A DNA stretch of 64,000 bases, taken from Gordionus sp. m RMFG-2023 (lineage: Eukaryota; Nematomorpha; Gordioida; Chordodea; Parachordodidae). Each line of letters starts with the position of its first letter. Position 1 is the first letter of the stretch. The stretch is taken from positions 59,373,561 through 59,437,560 of the forward strand of contig NC_088775.1 of assembly GCF_954871325.1 (NCBI RefSeq), written 5' to 3'. The notes beneath the pieces were generated by a model that was given only the letters and a program-made list of their open reading frames with translations, was not told where the DNA came from and searched no databases. The position numbers and the translations under genes were made by a program. Below are positions 1 through 12,762 of this stretch, piece after piece.

Positions 1-2
1 AG

Positions 3-58
3 TGTAAGGAAGTAAAATGCGAGTACGTGGTGTAAGGAAGTAAAATGCGAGTACGTGG
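3..58. repeat. 28-bp tandem repeat, two copies
   Basis: Two exact copies of a 28-bp unit containing AAATGCGAGTACGTGG (3-30 and 31-58). A third begins at 59 but diverges after five bases. The array may continue off the left edge. Confidence 0.85.
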
Positions 59-356
59 TGTAAAAAATTCTGAGGGAGTCACAAAATCGACTTTTTATTG
101 ATTTGATATTAACCATAATATATTTTTAAAACATATTTAATCCTCACATTAATTTTAAACACGTGAACAATAAATTCATTTTTCTGTACTCCAAGAGTAT
201 TTAACCTTATAAACAATCTCACATTTTTTTCAAAACTAACCTTTCTTTTTAAAAAAAAAATATATTTCTTTTTTTAAATATCAAACATAATACCAATCAT
301 ACTTTTCATTTCTGCCCAAGATTTATTCTCAATTTATCTTATATATCTTGAAATTA

Positions 357-560
357 GTTTTGTTAAAAAGCCCGGTTTGGGTCCATTTTTCAAAAAGGTC
401 CGATTAAGATTTTAGCTAAAATAATATTATGTAAGCATCTAGATTTTGAAAATAGGTGTCCAAGCATTTCTGCTAGCTATGAACAAAATCTTTAAACTTG
501 CATAATGTTATTTTGGTTATAATCTTAATAAATCAGCCCGAATTGGGCTTTTAACAAAAC
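357..560. mobile_element. 204-bp MITE with TA duplication
   Basis: Ends are inverted: GTTTTGTTAAAAAGCCCGG at the left and its complement with one gap at the right (about 24 bp). A TA dinucleotide flanks both sides (355-356, 561-562), as left by Tc1/mariner-type elements. The interior is non-coding and partly self-complementary. Confidence 0.65.
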
Positions 561-1149
561 TACTATAAATCTCTGCAAAAATGAATATTTTTCTATTCCA
601 CAAATGTCTTATTTTTTTTATTCTCACTAATATATATCATAAAGCAAGAAACTCAATCTTTAACACACACCAACCAACTATAATAATCTTCATTTGCCAT
701 TTCATAAATTTTTTGTTCTATCACAATTCCATTCATTCTAAAAATAAAAATTCAATAAAATTACACAATTTTTCTTATAATATATATTTTTAAATCTCAC
801 CAAAATATAAATATTTTTTTATACTTTTAAATTTATCCAAATTAATATTTTATATTCCACAATCTTTTGATTTTTTTTATCATTATGTTTCATAGAGCAA
901 GAAACACCAACTAACTCCAATAATATTTATGCCCATTTTACATTATATATAAAAAATTTTTTATTAAAAAAAAATTTCTTTATTATTTGTAAATTACTTC
1001 TGTTTACTTACACTAAATCACATCCCCATTCACTATACTGAAATAATTTAATTTTTCCTTTTCTCTTAAGTTCTTATCTTTCATTCAAGTCATAATCTTC
1101 CCCTTAGATATCATGGAACACTTTCCCACAAGTTTCAAAAAATAAAAAA
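561..1149. other. No gene seen, AT-rich intronic DNA
   Basis: Low-complexity AT-rich sequence. The short open frame at 581-793 is compositionally biased and has no recognisable motif. Confidence 0.5.
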
Positions 1150-3745
1150 ATATCCAAACCAGGCCTTTTAACTAAACACAAAATCAAAGGCATCGTATGT
1201 CCTGAATCCAGAAAGCGAACTTCTTCTAAAACGTCTTGTTTATATTTTTTACTCATAGTGATACTTCCATATCATCTAATAATGACCACATATCTACCAC
1301 ATCAGACACATTTATTCCCCTCCCACCTATCATTCATGATGACATCAAAAACTCCCTAAAATCCGATAAACTTCCCATTATCTCTATAATTCCTAAAGGT
1401 TCCAGACTACAAATAGCCAAGCTCTCTCCATCTGACTTCAATCATTACTAAATAACTTTTGCTCTCTTAACAATTGGCTCAAACTTTTCTCATTTTCCTT
1501 CACCAACCTCCCAACCCAGAGATACAGAAATATCTAACAAATCAAAGACGCAACTTATCCCCTCTCCCTTAGAACTACTGCAACCTCTCACAAAACCAAA
1601 AACTTGTAGCCTAATTAAAGGCCAAGATAATTTCTAAAAAATAACTAATTTAAATATCAAATACACCTTCCGCATACTAGTATCTGATGACTCACCTGCT
1701 ACTAATAATGAACAAAGCTACAACAAACTTAAATTAAGTACTCTACTAGTGGTAACTTCATACCGCCTCCTCCACCAAACATATTCCCAACTAATATAAC
1801 CATAACCGAGGTCCAATCCTACAAAATTTAACAACATTCTGTAATAAAATATCATATGGATTCGTTTTCGAAGCCATCAGATCACTTCTGTTAGGTGATA
1901 AATTAATAGCACAAATAAGGACCTTCGACCAATTGCAATTGGGACTGTATTTTGCTAACTTGTTGAGAAACTCATATCTTCCAAAATTAAGGACACCGCA
2001 GCCTTAATTTTAGTACCTTACCAACATAGTATTGGCATCAATCATCTCCAAAGCAACAAAATCCTATTCAAAACACTCAAATATACCATTCATTTACCAC
2101 TTTTCCTCAATTTATCTACTCCTACTATTGCTTGTCATCATATCTCCAATTCAAAAATTATCTACTTTCCTCATTAGAACAGATCTAACAAGGCGATCCT
2201 CTGGCTTCCGTACTATTCCGCATAGGCGTTAATAAAATGGTCGAAAATATTTCCGCCGATTATAATATTTCATTGCACATCTGGTCCATCGATGAAGTAA
2301 TACTCCTTGCCCCCACCCAAGAGGTCGTAAGGGCATTCGCCATCATTAAAACACAACTTTCACTTAATGAGTGAAAACCGAGATTTGTCCAATAATCCCA
2401 TTCACTAATAACTTCCATGCAACCAATTTGTCCCTTACTCATCTCGGCTCTCCAGTTGTTTCTTCACTAATGATTATCTAGCTTACTTCATTTTAAAAAC
2501 ATCTCCAAGCATCTCCCTCCTCATTAAGCTTTTTTTTCTTCTAAAAAACTTTTATTATATTCTTAAAATTCTTTGCACTCTTCAATCCACCTCAATTTTC
2601 AAACTTTCCTGATTCATTAGAGATCCTTAATCTCCGCTTTAATCAAAACTCATGGTTACAAGCATCACTTCCATGCAAGCTCAGGGTTATCGGTTTACGT
2701 TTATCACTTTTCCCGCTTGTTAGCTGAAGCCCAGACCATTTGGAACAATTCCGCAGTACTAAACACTCTATGACCCTCCTCGTGTTTACAGAAAGATTGG
2801 GATATTCCACTCAATGAAGGCTCTATTAATATAAAATCGAGCCTTGACGATCTCAGTTTTTACCACTTGACCAAAGATTTGGTTACGAGTTTCTGGAAAC
2901 CATATCCTCCAAAAATCTTGATTTGCTACTTTCCGCAAATGAACTAAAATTTGCTTTTGGATTACGGCGCGACTGCGAGATTTTTCTATCTCACCAATGC
3001 AAACAGCAAACATTGTGAAACCAGCATAGCAAGGGATAAGCATCGCCTCCATTGGCGCTTTTGTCGAAGCCGCTTCCCAAGGCACATCAAATACAACGAC
3101 ATCATTTTGCGTAATCTCAGGCATTCCCTCTCGTTGAACCAACCGGCATATTTAAAACCGATGGAAAACGTCCTGATGGAATGTCCTTAATTCCTTGGAC
3201 AAGGGGAAAGCTTCTGGTTGGGACTTCATCTGCATCGACCCAAATGCACCATTCAACCACAATGTCGATGCTCTCACCCTTACATAAACCCTTCACCAAA
3301 TAGAGCTCCATCAATCCTTATTATTCATTCGTACCCATTGCCTGCACCATTCTTACCACTTTCGGCAGTAAAGCCTAATGCTTCTTAAGGAATTGGAGAG
3401 AAGGATACACGAAAAGACTGATCAGTCTAAAAAATCTCTTTCCTTATAACAAAGACGTGCTACTACAATTACTCGCTCTAACTATCTAAGTTTTATCTCT
3501 TATCTCTTCTATCGAATAATCATCCATGTCTCCTCATACTTTCATCCTTTTCTTCTCTATCCTAGCTTCTGTTTAGTATTTTTTTATACAACATTTTTTT
3601 ATATCTTTATCATTTTATTATCCTAAATTATATTTTTACATTTATCGCATTTATTAAATTTTTTGTTAGAAAAAAATAGTTATATACTTTTATTTTTTTT
3701 ATAATATATGATATTAGTTATATTTACTCAAATAAAGAAACAATT
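1150..3745 (+). pseudogene. Decayed LINE with restriction-like endonuclease (copy 1)
   Basis: A non-LTR retrotransposon remnant, antisense to RILPL. Pieces in several frames match the better copy at 60704-63589. About 1360-1425 reads IPKGSRLQIAK (there IPKGARIQVAK). About 1680-1745 reads LVSDDSPATNNEQSYNKLKL. RT fragments follow at 1850-2440 and an endonuclease-like tail at about 2940-3250. The 3' end has TACTCAAATAAAG, also found at the end of copy 2, then AT-rich flank. Motif A of the RT (DFSNAYN in the other copy) is not recognisable and the reading frame is broken many times. This family carries a C-terminal zinc knuckle and a PD-(D/E)XK-like nuclease instead of an APE domain. Clade (R2/NeSL-like group) is inferred, not proven. 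Confidence 0.75.
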
Positions 3746-4825
3746 AAAGGGGAAAAAAATTTGAATTATAAATAAATAAATTTTTTCTTAAAGGTGATAA
3801 AAACTGAGGGTTTAACGTTGTTTTAGAGCAGAAACCCACATTATGAGAGCATAAAATAAGTAAGCAACATTTTTTTATATTTTATCCCATTTTAATTAGA
3901 AAATCATAGACAAAAAATATCAATCCCCTAGCCTCCATTTATATCGTTCTTTCAAAGTCCATTTAAAAAAAAAAAAATTTATGTAATTGAATAAAAACTT
4001 GGTACTTCCTAAATATAATTAAATTAGTTTTTTTTTGTTAAACTTTGTATTAGTTATAGAAAAATATCACAACTTTTTGAATCTACCATATATTTTTTGG
4101 AAAGTACTAAAAGAGAATTAAAAACAAATTATATTCATTAAGTTGTACTCAACGCATAAGAGAAATCTTCTTAGATATAAAAAATATTAATTTAAAATAG
4201 CACATGTGTCATTTCATAGCATAAATTAGAAACTTAGAATATATTATGTAATTATTTATAATGTACTTCAGGAGCACATAATTTTATTTAAGAATTATTT
4301 TGATGATTGAGAATATTTAAATAACTATTTAAATTAAAGAAAAAAAAGTATTATCCAAAATTTTAAATCAAAAAAGATAAATCAATCGAAATATTAAAGG
4401 TGCCCTTAAGATTATTAGTGATTGTGGAAGATATTTTAATTGTCATTTAGAAAAGGAAAATTAAATGATATTTTTAAACGTCAACCTTCACTCTTGAATT
4501 CTTTCCCCAAAAAATATATATCACCTAAAATAATAGAGTATTTATTTCATTGTCAAAATATAGTTTTTTTAAAAAAAAGTTAATTATATTTGGAAGTTAT
4601 AAAATCTTCCTTTTTATTGTATAATAAATTAAATTTTAAAAAATTCTCTTCTTATAATGAACTTTCGTAAGAAAGGAAGGGTTTTGACATTTTATATATT
4701 TTATTTATGTTATAATTGAAACGACGATAAAATATAAAAAATGTTTAACATATTTTGTGCTCATAATATGGGCCTATGCTGAACAACCATGGAAAACCTT
4801 GTTTAAACAAAAGGTGTCCTATTAC
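3746..4825. other. Intron, nothing recognised
   Basis: AT-rich intron sequence downstream of exon 4. No RH2-like coding segment on the minus strand and no clear terminal repeats. Confidence 0.5.
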
Positions 4826-5047
4826 TTGAGTCATTATGTTAGATCCGTTATCAAACAAAGATCCTATATTGGGATCGAAAGTAGTCAATTTTTCTTTCAA
4901 TTCCACCAACTGGTGATCTTTATCCTGAAGTTCTAATTGCTGGTCGGTCTTGTCATCTATCAATATTCTAAGGTGCTTTTGGAGAGTTTGATTTTTTCGC
5001 CTCAACTCTTGGCAAACCTTGGAGAGTCTCATAATTTGATTTTCCAT
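4826..5047 (-). CDS. RILPL: RILP-like protein, exon 4 (coiled coil before RH2)
   Basis: Fourth coding exon, 222 nt, phase 0 at both ends. The acceptor reads atatag immediately before ATG GAA AAT; this ATG is internal, not a start. It encodes 74 residues beginning MENQIMRLSKVCQELRRKNQ, with the signature RLSKVCQELRRK matching RLMKINHDLRHR of RILPL1. The coiled coil continues (DDKTDQQLELQDKDHQLVEL) and ends in a linker, FDPNIGSLFDNGSNIMTQ. The donor is CAA|GTAATA at 4825. In the family the RH2 domain follows within the next exon. I find no RH2-like sequence on the minus strand between here and position 1, so the gene should continue off the left edge. Intron 3 upstream is about 7.6 kb. Confidence 0.87.
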
Positions 5048-5326
5048 CTATATTAGATTATGTAAATTATAAAAAAAAGGAAGATATAAGCATACATTAT
5101 GATTTGTGTTTTTTTACCGCGATTAAAGTTAAATAAATAATTGATGCATTTATGAATACACACAAAACAAAATATAGATACTAAACTAAAATAAGTACAA
5201 ATGTCCTTATTATTTAAATATGGAAGATTACTGTTTTTAAAAAAAATAACCCAAGTCATTGACGAATCCAGGATCTTCCTGTAAAAGGAACACTCTTAGG
5301 CTGAATTTTCTGCTACTTATTGTCGT

Positions 5327-6115
5327 TGGATATTTTATATTTTTATAAAAATAATTTTGAGTTTTCACTTATATTATAAAAATGCTTTTTTTCTAAGAAT
5401 TTTGAATTATAGTAGTTATTTTAAAAAGCGATTAAATTTTACTAATTTTTCTTTCAAATTCTTTCTTATAGTGATATATTATATATATTTTTGGAAAAGA
5501 AGGGGTGGGGAATTTTTCAACTTAAAATGATATATAAGAGAAGGGGCAAAATTTCGATGGGATGATCCCACTCCAGATTACGCATCTGACTCAAGTACAT
5601 CGAATAATGTTTACTAATTATGGAAATATAAGAAAACATTGCATTTTACAATTTTCCTCGCCTGTTGAGTTGTTATTTAGTTTTGCTATTATTAACACTT
5701 AACCATCTTAGGGTAAATGAGAAATTTTTGAAATAATAAGGTAGATTTTAAATGTATCTGTAAAATTATTTAATTATATTTGGATTTTATTAGATTTTCA
5801 TTATTTTTATAATTTACATACTTTGTTAATAGATATAATTTTACTAGTGTAAATATTTGTTTTATTAGGGATGTCCAATATATGGAATCGGCAACTATTG
5901 GTGATTTTCGAGAAAAATCGGATAGGCCCGATATCAATACATACCGATCGTCCGACTTTTTCAAAATATAGGTTTTTCCGTCATAAATTTTATTGGAGTT
6001 TTTTAGGCCCAGTTATTGTAGACTTGGATATGTTATATTTTTATAAAAATAATTTTGGGGGTTTCACAATTTTTTATAAAAATGCTATTTTTATAAAAAT
6101 TTTGAATTATAGCAG
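5327..6115. repeat. Diverged direct repeats of about 90 bp and possible transposon ends
   Basis: Segments 5327-5415 and 6023-6115 share a series around ATTTTTATAAAAATAATTTT and GAATTATAG and are direct repeats with many differences. Between them, 5868 begins TAGGGATGTCC and is rich in CGAT/ATCGG words, resembling a hAT end without a partner. At 6115 a TAGCAGGGATGGGTATAATT end also lacks a partner. Confidence 0.4.
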
Positions 6116-7019
6116 GGATGGGTATAATTACAAAAATTGTAATTCCTTATTACAATTCTTACCAAATTTTTGTAACTAATTATAATAACTAATAACATGA
6201 TAAAAAAAAGTGAAATTTATTAAATAGCATATATAATTATAATAATATTTTATATTTAATTATAATTTTTTTATTTTTGAAAAATATGGTTTTCGATCAA
6301 TATTACAATATGTAAGACATTTGCATATAAATTATTATAAACATTATATTATATTAAGAAATGCAATCAAGTTCTGTGTTACAAGATGGAATATCATTTA
6401 TGATGTCTAAATAAGTTATTATGGGCATTTATATTTGAAGCACTTTTTATAGCTTCAAAAAAACAAATGATAATCAATATATTTTTAATATTCAAAAAAA
6501 ATGTTCAATTTTATTTTATAATATCAATTTTTCAAATACGTTATTTAAAGGGTTCTATTATACTTATTTAGCAAAGTTGCAAAGGTAAATAGTCTTTCTA
6601 CCGGTGCTGATGAAGATAATAATGTCTTATACTTCAAAAAAACTTTTTATCGTTGGATTCTAACCAATTATAGCACTTAAGGTTCAATATCATGGGGTAG
6701 AAATAAAACTATCAAATTAAAAGAAATTATCGTGACTGTTTTATCTCGGGAAATTTCGATTTATAGAAGTGTTTATTTAAACAGCTTCAATTAATGATTT
6801 AAATCAACTTGTTTAGCTATTGATTCAACCCATCAAAACTTAAAATATAGGTTTGATATAGTAGCTAAGAAAGCATAGTTTGATTTCCAATCAAACTTTA
6901 AATATGATTTTTTTTAAATTATGCTTTGCAATTCTAATAAAATTTCTTTAGTACACGAACTAGCTCTCTACAATATAGCCCAAATATAATATTTTGATTT
7001 ATTTTTTGAAAAGCCTAAT
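6116..7019. other. Intron, nothing recognised
   Basis: AT-rich sequence with no open frame of note and no paired termini. Confidence 0.45.
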
Positions 7020-9360
7020 TTTAAGGATTCCATCAAATTCGCCCTTCACTTAGTAGCATCTGATGATTCATTTGCTACTAGTAACGAAGAAAGTTTCAAC
7101 AAACTCAAATTAAAACACCCCTCCGGAGTTGATATCATACCTCCCCCTCCTCCCAATATTTTTCCTACTGATTTCACCCGCGCCGAGGCGAGTAAATCTA
7201 TTCTATCCTTCCATCACGACTCTTCTCCCGGCTACGATGGGCTTCGTCCCATCTTCCTCCAGGATCTTACATCCTCATAGTCAGCCAGGTCCCAATTTTA
7301 CAAAATTTAACAACATTTTGTAACAAAATAGCACACGGACTCGTTCTCGAGTCCATCAGACCACTTTTATTCGGTGCTGAACTAATCGCACTCGAAAAAC
7401 CCAATAAGGATATCCGCCCAATAGCAATTGGGACCGTATTCCGCCGTCTTGTCGCTAAACTTATATCTTACAAAATTAAGGACAACGCAGCCTTAATCTT
7501 AGCACCTCATAAACTAGGAATCGGCATCCAAGGTGGCTGCGAAATAGCCACACACGCTACTCGTATCCAACTCCAAACCAACCCATTCGCCGCTCTCACT
7601 TTCTCCCACAAATATACCACTCATTCCCCACCTTTTCTCAATTCTTCCATTCCTGCTATTCCATGCCATCTCATCTCAAATTCAACAACTATTTACTTTT
7701 ATCATCAGAAGGGATCCAACAAGGCGATCCTCTGGGCTCGATACTTTTATGCATTGGAATCAACGAAAGGTCAAAAACATTTCTTCCAACTGCAATCTTC
7801 CACTGCATACTTGGTACATCGACGACGGAATACTTTGCGGTCCCCCTAACGAGGTTGCTAAGGCATTCACCATCATCAAAACACATACCCATGCTATCGG
7901 TCTCTCACTCAATGAACAAAAAACTGAGATCTGCCCATTTCATTGCTATTCGCCCACAACTTCCACACAACTGAACTCTCATCCCTCAGTCACTCGGCTC
8001 TCCAGTCGGTGGTCTGGAATCCATCAATCACTTCTTCACTAACGCAAAAACATCTCTAAGTTTCTCCCTCCCCATCAAGCTTTTTTTCTCCTCAAAAACT
8101 TTTACTACATTCCTAAAATTCTCTATGCCCTTAGATCCACCTCAATTTTCAAATTTCCCAACTCATTAAAATCATTTGAAATCTCAAATCTCTCGCTGAA
8201 GAGATCCTTAATCTCCGCTTTAACCATAATTCATGGTTACAAGCATCACTTCCATGCAAGCTCGGGGGTATCGGCTTAAGCTCACCTCTTACTCTTTCCA
8301 TCAGTGGTTTCATCGCCTCTCGCCCTTCATCAGACTCACACATTAGCCAGCTTTCTAACTTCCCTGACCTCTTATTAGCCGAAGCCCAGACAATTTGGGA
8401 TAATTCCGTTGTCCCAAATACTCCACGCTCCTCATGTTTACAGAGAGACTGGGATATTCCACTCAACGAAGGCTCCGTCGCTTACGTAAAATCGAACCTC
8501 ACGACGACGATCTCACAGTTTTTCACCAATTGAACCTAGGATCCGGTTACGAGTTTCTGGAAACCATGCCCTCCAACAACCTCGATTTGTTGCTCTCCGC
8601 TGACGAGCTAAGATTTGCTATTGGACTACGGCTCAATTGCGAAATTGTTCTTCCGTACCAATGCAAACATTGCGAAACCAGCGTCGACCGCTAGGGCAGG
8701 CACTGCCTCCATTGTCACTTTTGTCGTGGCCGTTTTTCACGGCACACCAAATGCAATGACATCATATTACGCGCCCTCAAATCAAGAGGCATTCCATCTA
8801 GGCTTGAACCAACCGGAATTTTTAGAACCGATGGGAAACGTCCTGATGGAATATCCTTGATTCCTTGGTTAAGGGGTCAGCTCCTGGTTTGGGACTTCAC
8901 CTGCATTGACCCAAATGCACCATCAAACCATAACGTCGATGCCCTCGCCCTCGCCCTCGCAGAATCTCGGAAAACCATAAAGTAAAGTTCCTTAAACCCT
9001 TCTTTCCTATTCATACCCATAGCCTGTTACATTCTCACCACCTTCGGTAGCAAAGCTCAACGTTTTTTCAAAGAATTAGGCAAACGGATCCGCGAAAAAA
9101 CCGATCAGCCTAAGGAATCCCTATTCTTACGCCAAAGACTTGCTACCGCCATCATCCGCTCTAATTATATAAGCTTCATCTCTTCCATTGAATAACCTTC
9201 CATATTCTAAACTTCCTTTTTTTTTATCCCCTATCCTTTATCATAAATTCTATTTCTACATTTTTCACCTTTATATTTTTCCATTTTAAAAAATTAATTA
9301 TTTGCTACTACATTTTGACAACATATCATATCAGTAAATATTCAAATAAAGTAACCCATG
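7020..9360 (+). pseudogene. 5'-truncated LINE with restriction-like endonuclease (copy 2)
   Basis: Same family as 1150-3745 but better preserved. The 5' end is missing, as is common after incomplete reverse transcription. Readable parts in shifting frames: LVASDDSFATSNEESFNKLK (about 7050), IRPLLFGAELIALEKPNKDI (7350), RT motif B GIQQGDPLGS (7710), motif C YIDDGILCGP (7820), thumb and linker to 8460. The C-terminal CCHC knuckle and nuclease follow at 8640-8920, with PDGISLIPW-like and LLVWDFTCIDP motifs; the second acidic residue (WD) is retained. A conserved tail LFLRQRLATAIIRSNYISF ends at a stop near 9195. The 3' UTR ends at an AATAAAG near 9350. Motif A of the RT is absent, apparently by a small deletion near 7600, so this copy could not be active. 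Multiple frameshifts and stops. Confidence 0.85.
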
Positions 9361-9514
9361 ACCGGAAAAAAAAGAATCAAGGTTATATAATTTATTTTAT
9401 ATATCTCACAAAATTATACAATCAGCCTCATCGTGGCAAGGTATATGGGCGGGGTACCGCCCAAAGTACCCCATGGAGCTCCTCGTCCGCCTACGACAAA
9501 AAGATATGACGACT

Positions 9515-11040
9515 ATAAACGCCCTGATATAAGTGGAGAAACTGGTTAATGAGGAATAGGGTAAGAGTTACGACGTGGAAAGTAGGGAGCATGACGGGAA
9601 GAGCAGAAGTAGTCGATGCACGGCATAGAAGGCATATAGTTGTTTGTTGCATACAAGAGACCAGATGGAAAGATAATGGTGCAAGAATGATTGGCAGAAC
9701 AAATGAAAAGTAAAAATTTTTCTGGTAATGATGGTAACGGCTTTGGCATATTAGTTGCAGAAAAATGCGTGGACAAAGTAATAGAAATAAGAAAAACCGG
9801 ATAATGATTATCAAGATGATCTATGGTAGAAGGTTATGTAATATTATCTCGGTATTTGTTCCACAGGTTGGAAGAAGTAAGAGAAAATACAATTTGGGAC
9901 AGTCTATTGGAGATGATATCGAGACTGGCAAATGAAGAGTGCATTATCCTCGCTGGTGATTCGAATGGACATGTGGGAGCGAGTTGTGAGTGTTATGAGG
10001 GAGTACATGAAGGTTTTAGTTATGACACGAGATGTCCAGAAGGGGAGAGAATTTTAGATTTTGGTGATGCTATGGATATAATTTTTGTTATACAATATTT
10101 AAGATAAGAGAAGTTGGTGACAAGTCGGGTAGTGCTAAAAGTGCAATGGATTATTAGTTAGTGAGGAGATATGATAGGAGCATAGTAAAAAATGTGAAAG
10201 TGATACCGAGGGAACAATGTATTGATCAGCAACGATAGAAGATCTCACCTTTAAAAGCGCCAGGATTAATAAAAGAAAATTTGTGCCAATGCTGAAGGTT
10301 TGAAAATTGAATGAGGGGAGGGCCCGATGTTAATTCAATATGACATGGCGATAAGAGAGGCGGAGGTGTTACAAGCATCTGGGGTAAATGGCAAGTGGGA
10401 AGCCATAAAGAAAGCCTGGGGGAGGACAACTGAGAAGGTATGTAATTGAAGGTGACATGCTCAACGCAGATGGTGGTGTAGATTCTGCCGTTGTTGCAAG
10501 GGTCAAACAAACATGGAAGAAGTTTAGAGAGATGTCGTCTAATCTAAAAAATAAAAAGTCTCTGAAGTTAAAGGGGAAAGTCTGCTAAGTTGTGTGAAGA
10601 GTTGTTTAGTTTACGGCGGCGAAACATAGGCAATGAAAGCGACTCAAGAAGCCAAATTAGAAAGAACAGAGATGATGATTAGATGGATGTGTGTGGTATC
10701 TCTGAGAGAAAGAAAGACTAGCAAGGAATTGCGAGCAAGATTGGGTATAGAAATGATTGGAGTGGTAATGCGAAGAAATAGACTAAGATGGTTGGGCTTG
10801 TGGAACGTATGACAAAAGATGACTGGGTATAGAGATTCACCTTGATGGAAGTAGGAGGATCAAGATCTAGAGGAAGGCTCAAGATGACGTGGACAAATGT
10901 GATAGGGGCGGATATGAGAAGCATGAATCTTACAAATATTGATGCTCAGGACCGTCAAATATGGAAAAAAAATTAGAGGGAAAACTGGCCTACCTGGGTT
11001 AATCTGAAAATCGCCATAAAAAGAGAAGGAAGAAGATATT
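9515..11040 (+). pseudogene. RTE-like LINE remnant with APE endonuclease, RT core deleted
   Basis: A second LINE class directly follows copy 2. From about 9560 the frame reads VTTWKVGSMTGRAEVVDARH, then VCCIQETRWKDNGARMIG, then 9823-10107 reads NEECIILAGDSNGHVGASCE and PEGERILDFGDAMDI. These are the start, QETRWK and GDxNGHVG motifs of an apurinic-endonuclease-type (APE) LINE domain. From about 10610 the 3' part reads GGETWAMKATQEAKLERTEM and MCGVSLRERKTSKELRARLG, the C-terminal segment seen in RTE-type proteins. Only some 450 bp separates the two parts, so the palm and fingers of the RT are gone. Frames shift repeatedly. The GC-rich piece at 9430-9500 probably belongs to its 5' part. Confidence 0.75.
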
Positions 11041-11487
11041 AAATTTAATTTAAAAAAAATTATTACATAAAGTTTTAAAAGAACGTGAACGCGTTCCTTT
11101 TTTTGAAGGTGAACGTTCAACATAGTTCGATTTTTGTCGATGAACGTTTAACGCATTCGATTTTTTTAGAAAATGTTTATAGCACTAAATATCAACGATG
11201 CGATGACCGACCAATTGGTAATAGGAAGATAAACAACACTGTGACGATTACCCTTGAAAGTCAAAAAACACTTATGAACGATACAGGAAAAAGTAAAACG
11301 ATTTATTGCAATTTGTGTTAATTAAATTTATAAACTATTTGTAACCTTTGTTTTTTTATTTGTAAATTGTCTCATTTTATCCCTATAAATTATTATATTT
11401 ATATTATTTTATTTATTTTAAAATGGCAATTAAAGTTAAAAATAAAAATATTATATATATATCGATTATACACCAAAATCTAAAAAA

Positions 11488-11630
11488 CATCAAATTTGCA
11501 GTTTAATGATGTATATTTTGATATTAATTAAAAAAAATTTTGTAAAATTTTATGAAAACAGAAATTTATATATTTTTTATATATAGACATTATATATCGA
11601 TATATACATCATTAAACTGCAAATTTGATG
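11488..11630. repeat. 29-bp inverted repeat forming a hairpin-like element
   Basis: 11488-11516 and 11602-11630 are inverted copies containing AAATTTGCAGTTTAATGATG, separated by 85 bp. A partial further copy (GCAAATTTAATG) lies near 11740. This is probably a small foldback MITE remnant. Confidence 0.6.
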
Positions 11631-12641
11631 GTGATTCCGAATATATTTAAATTTATATATTTTTTTAAAAAATTTACAAAATTATTTTTAATAAATCAAA
11701 TAAAAATTAATTTTTAAACATAAATAGTATGTGTCGATGCAAATTTAATGAGGATTCTAAAGGTAATAATATATTTATTTATTAATTAATGATGTTCAAT
11801 TATCTAACTATCAACAATAATATTTATTTTTTTATATTTTTTTTTCTAGAAATTGTTCAAATATTTTTATGAACAAAATTATTTTTTTACATTTTAGCGA
11901 TTTTGCTAATATTTTTTATATTATAGTGATTTTGGCCAAAACGTTCAATATCCTTTTTAGATTTTGGGCAACACGTATTACTTGTTCTTTTTTGTGTTAG
12001 ATAGAAACATAAAAGATAAAATAAAAATATTTAGTTTACTGTATGTTTTTTGGAATAAGTTGTTTAATTTTATAAAATTATTAAAATAATAACCAAGCAA
12101 TTTTTTAATTAAAATATTGAATCGTAGTGGTTTTTAGAAATTATTTCAAATATCGGATCGGATAAATGAAAGAAACGGTGAATCGAACAGGACCTAATTA
12201 TTAAAACTTAAAATTTTTACAAATATAAATAATATTTTGCATTAAATTTGGTTTTGTTCATTTTTTACCAGAATTTATACATAATTTTTATATGATAAAA
12301 TTTTATAAAAAAAAACAAGGTTTATAACATTTTGTATACATTGTATTTTATTTTTAAATTATCCTGTAACTTAGATATTTTTTTGAAAAAAGACACAACA
12401 TATCCAATCATGTATCTTTTTAAAATTTTGAATAAAGTCTTGTAAGGTATAAAAATTTGAAAAGTATCTGTATTCGAATTGAGCATTTTGCCCAACCCTT
12501 CTTTTTTTATAGTTATAAAAAAGATTGATATGATTTATTTAGTAAATCTCGCTAGCGCCCATATAGTAAATATTTGTCACTAGTAAATAAATTAATACCC
12601 CAATGAGCATTATAGCGAGATTTCATTAAATTAACAATTAC
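11631..12641. other. Intron, nothing recognised
   Basis: AT-rich intron 3 sequence up to the exon 3 donor. No coding segment or paired repeat was found. Confidence 0.45.
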
Positions 12642-12760
12642 AGTTTCACTTTCAGACAATTTCTTTTGTATTTCGTCGTCCCTTATCTTGAGTTGTTTCT
12701 CCAATTTTTCCACAGTGCTCTCCAAAGCATTCATAACTTCAAAATCTTTACTCAAATTGT
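12642..12760 (-). CDS. RILPL: RILP-like protein, exon 3 (coiled coil)
   Basis: Third coding exon, 119 nt, the smallest. It starts with AC after an AG acceptor (12762-12761) and completes the Asp codon begun in exon 2. It then encodes 39 residues (NLSKDFEVMNALESTVEKLE and following, ending KKLSESET) and stops in phase 0 at a GTAATT donor (GT at 12641-12640). Content is a charged coiled coil resembling the RILPL stretch EREVMKKLKEVVDKQRDEI. The acceptor lacks a strong pyrimidine tract, so it rests on phase agreement and continuity of homology with exons 2 and 4. No ATG is needed, since it is internal. Intron 2 upstream (12761-28579) is about 15.8 kb. Confidence 0.82.
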
Positions 12761-12762
12761 CT

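Noticed and set aside
1-4745. Search for the RILPL RH2 domain exon on the minus strand
   Set aside because: No PRFT..EL-like segment is readable; the region is LINE and AT-rich intron.
9491-9814. Minus-strand open frame with hydrophobic residues
   Set aside because: It is the opposite strand of the APE-endonuclease part of the RTE-like LINE.
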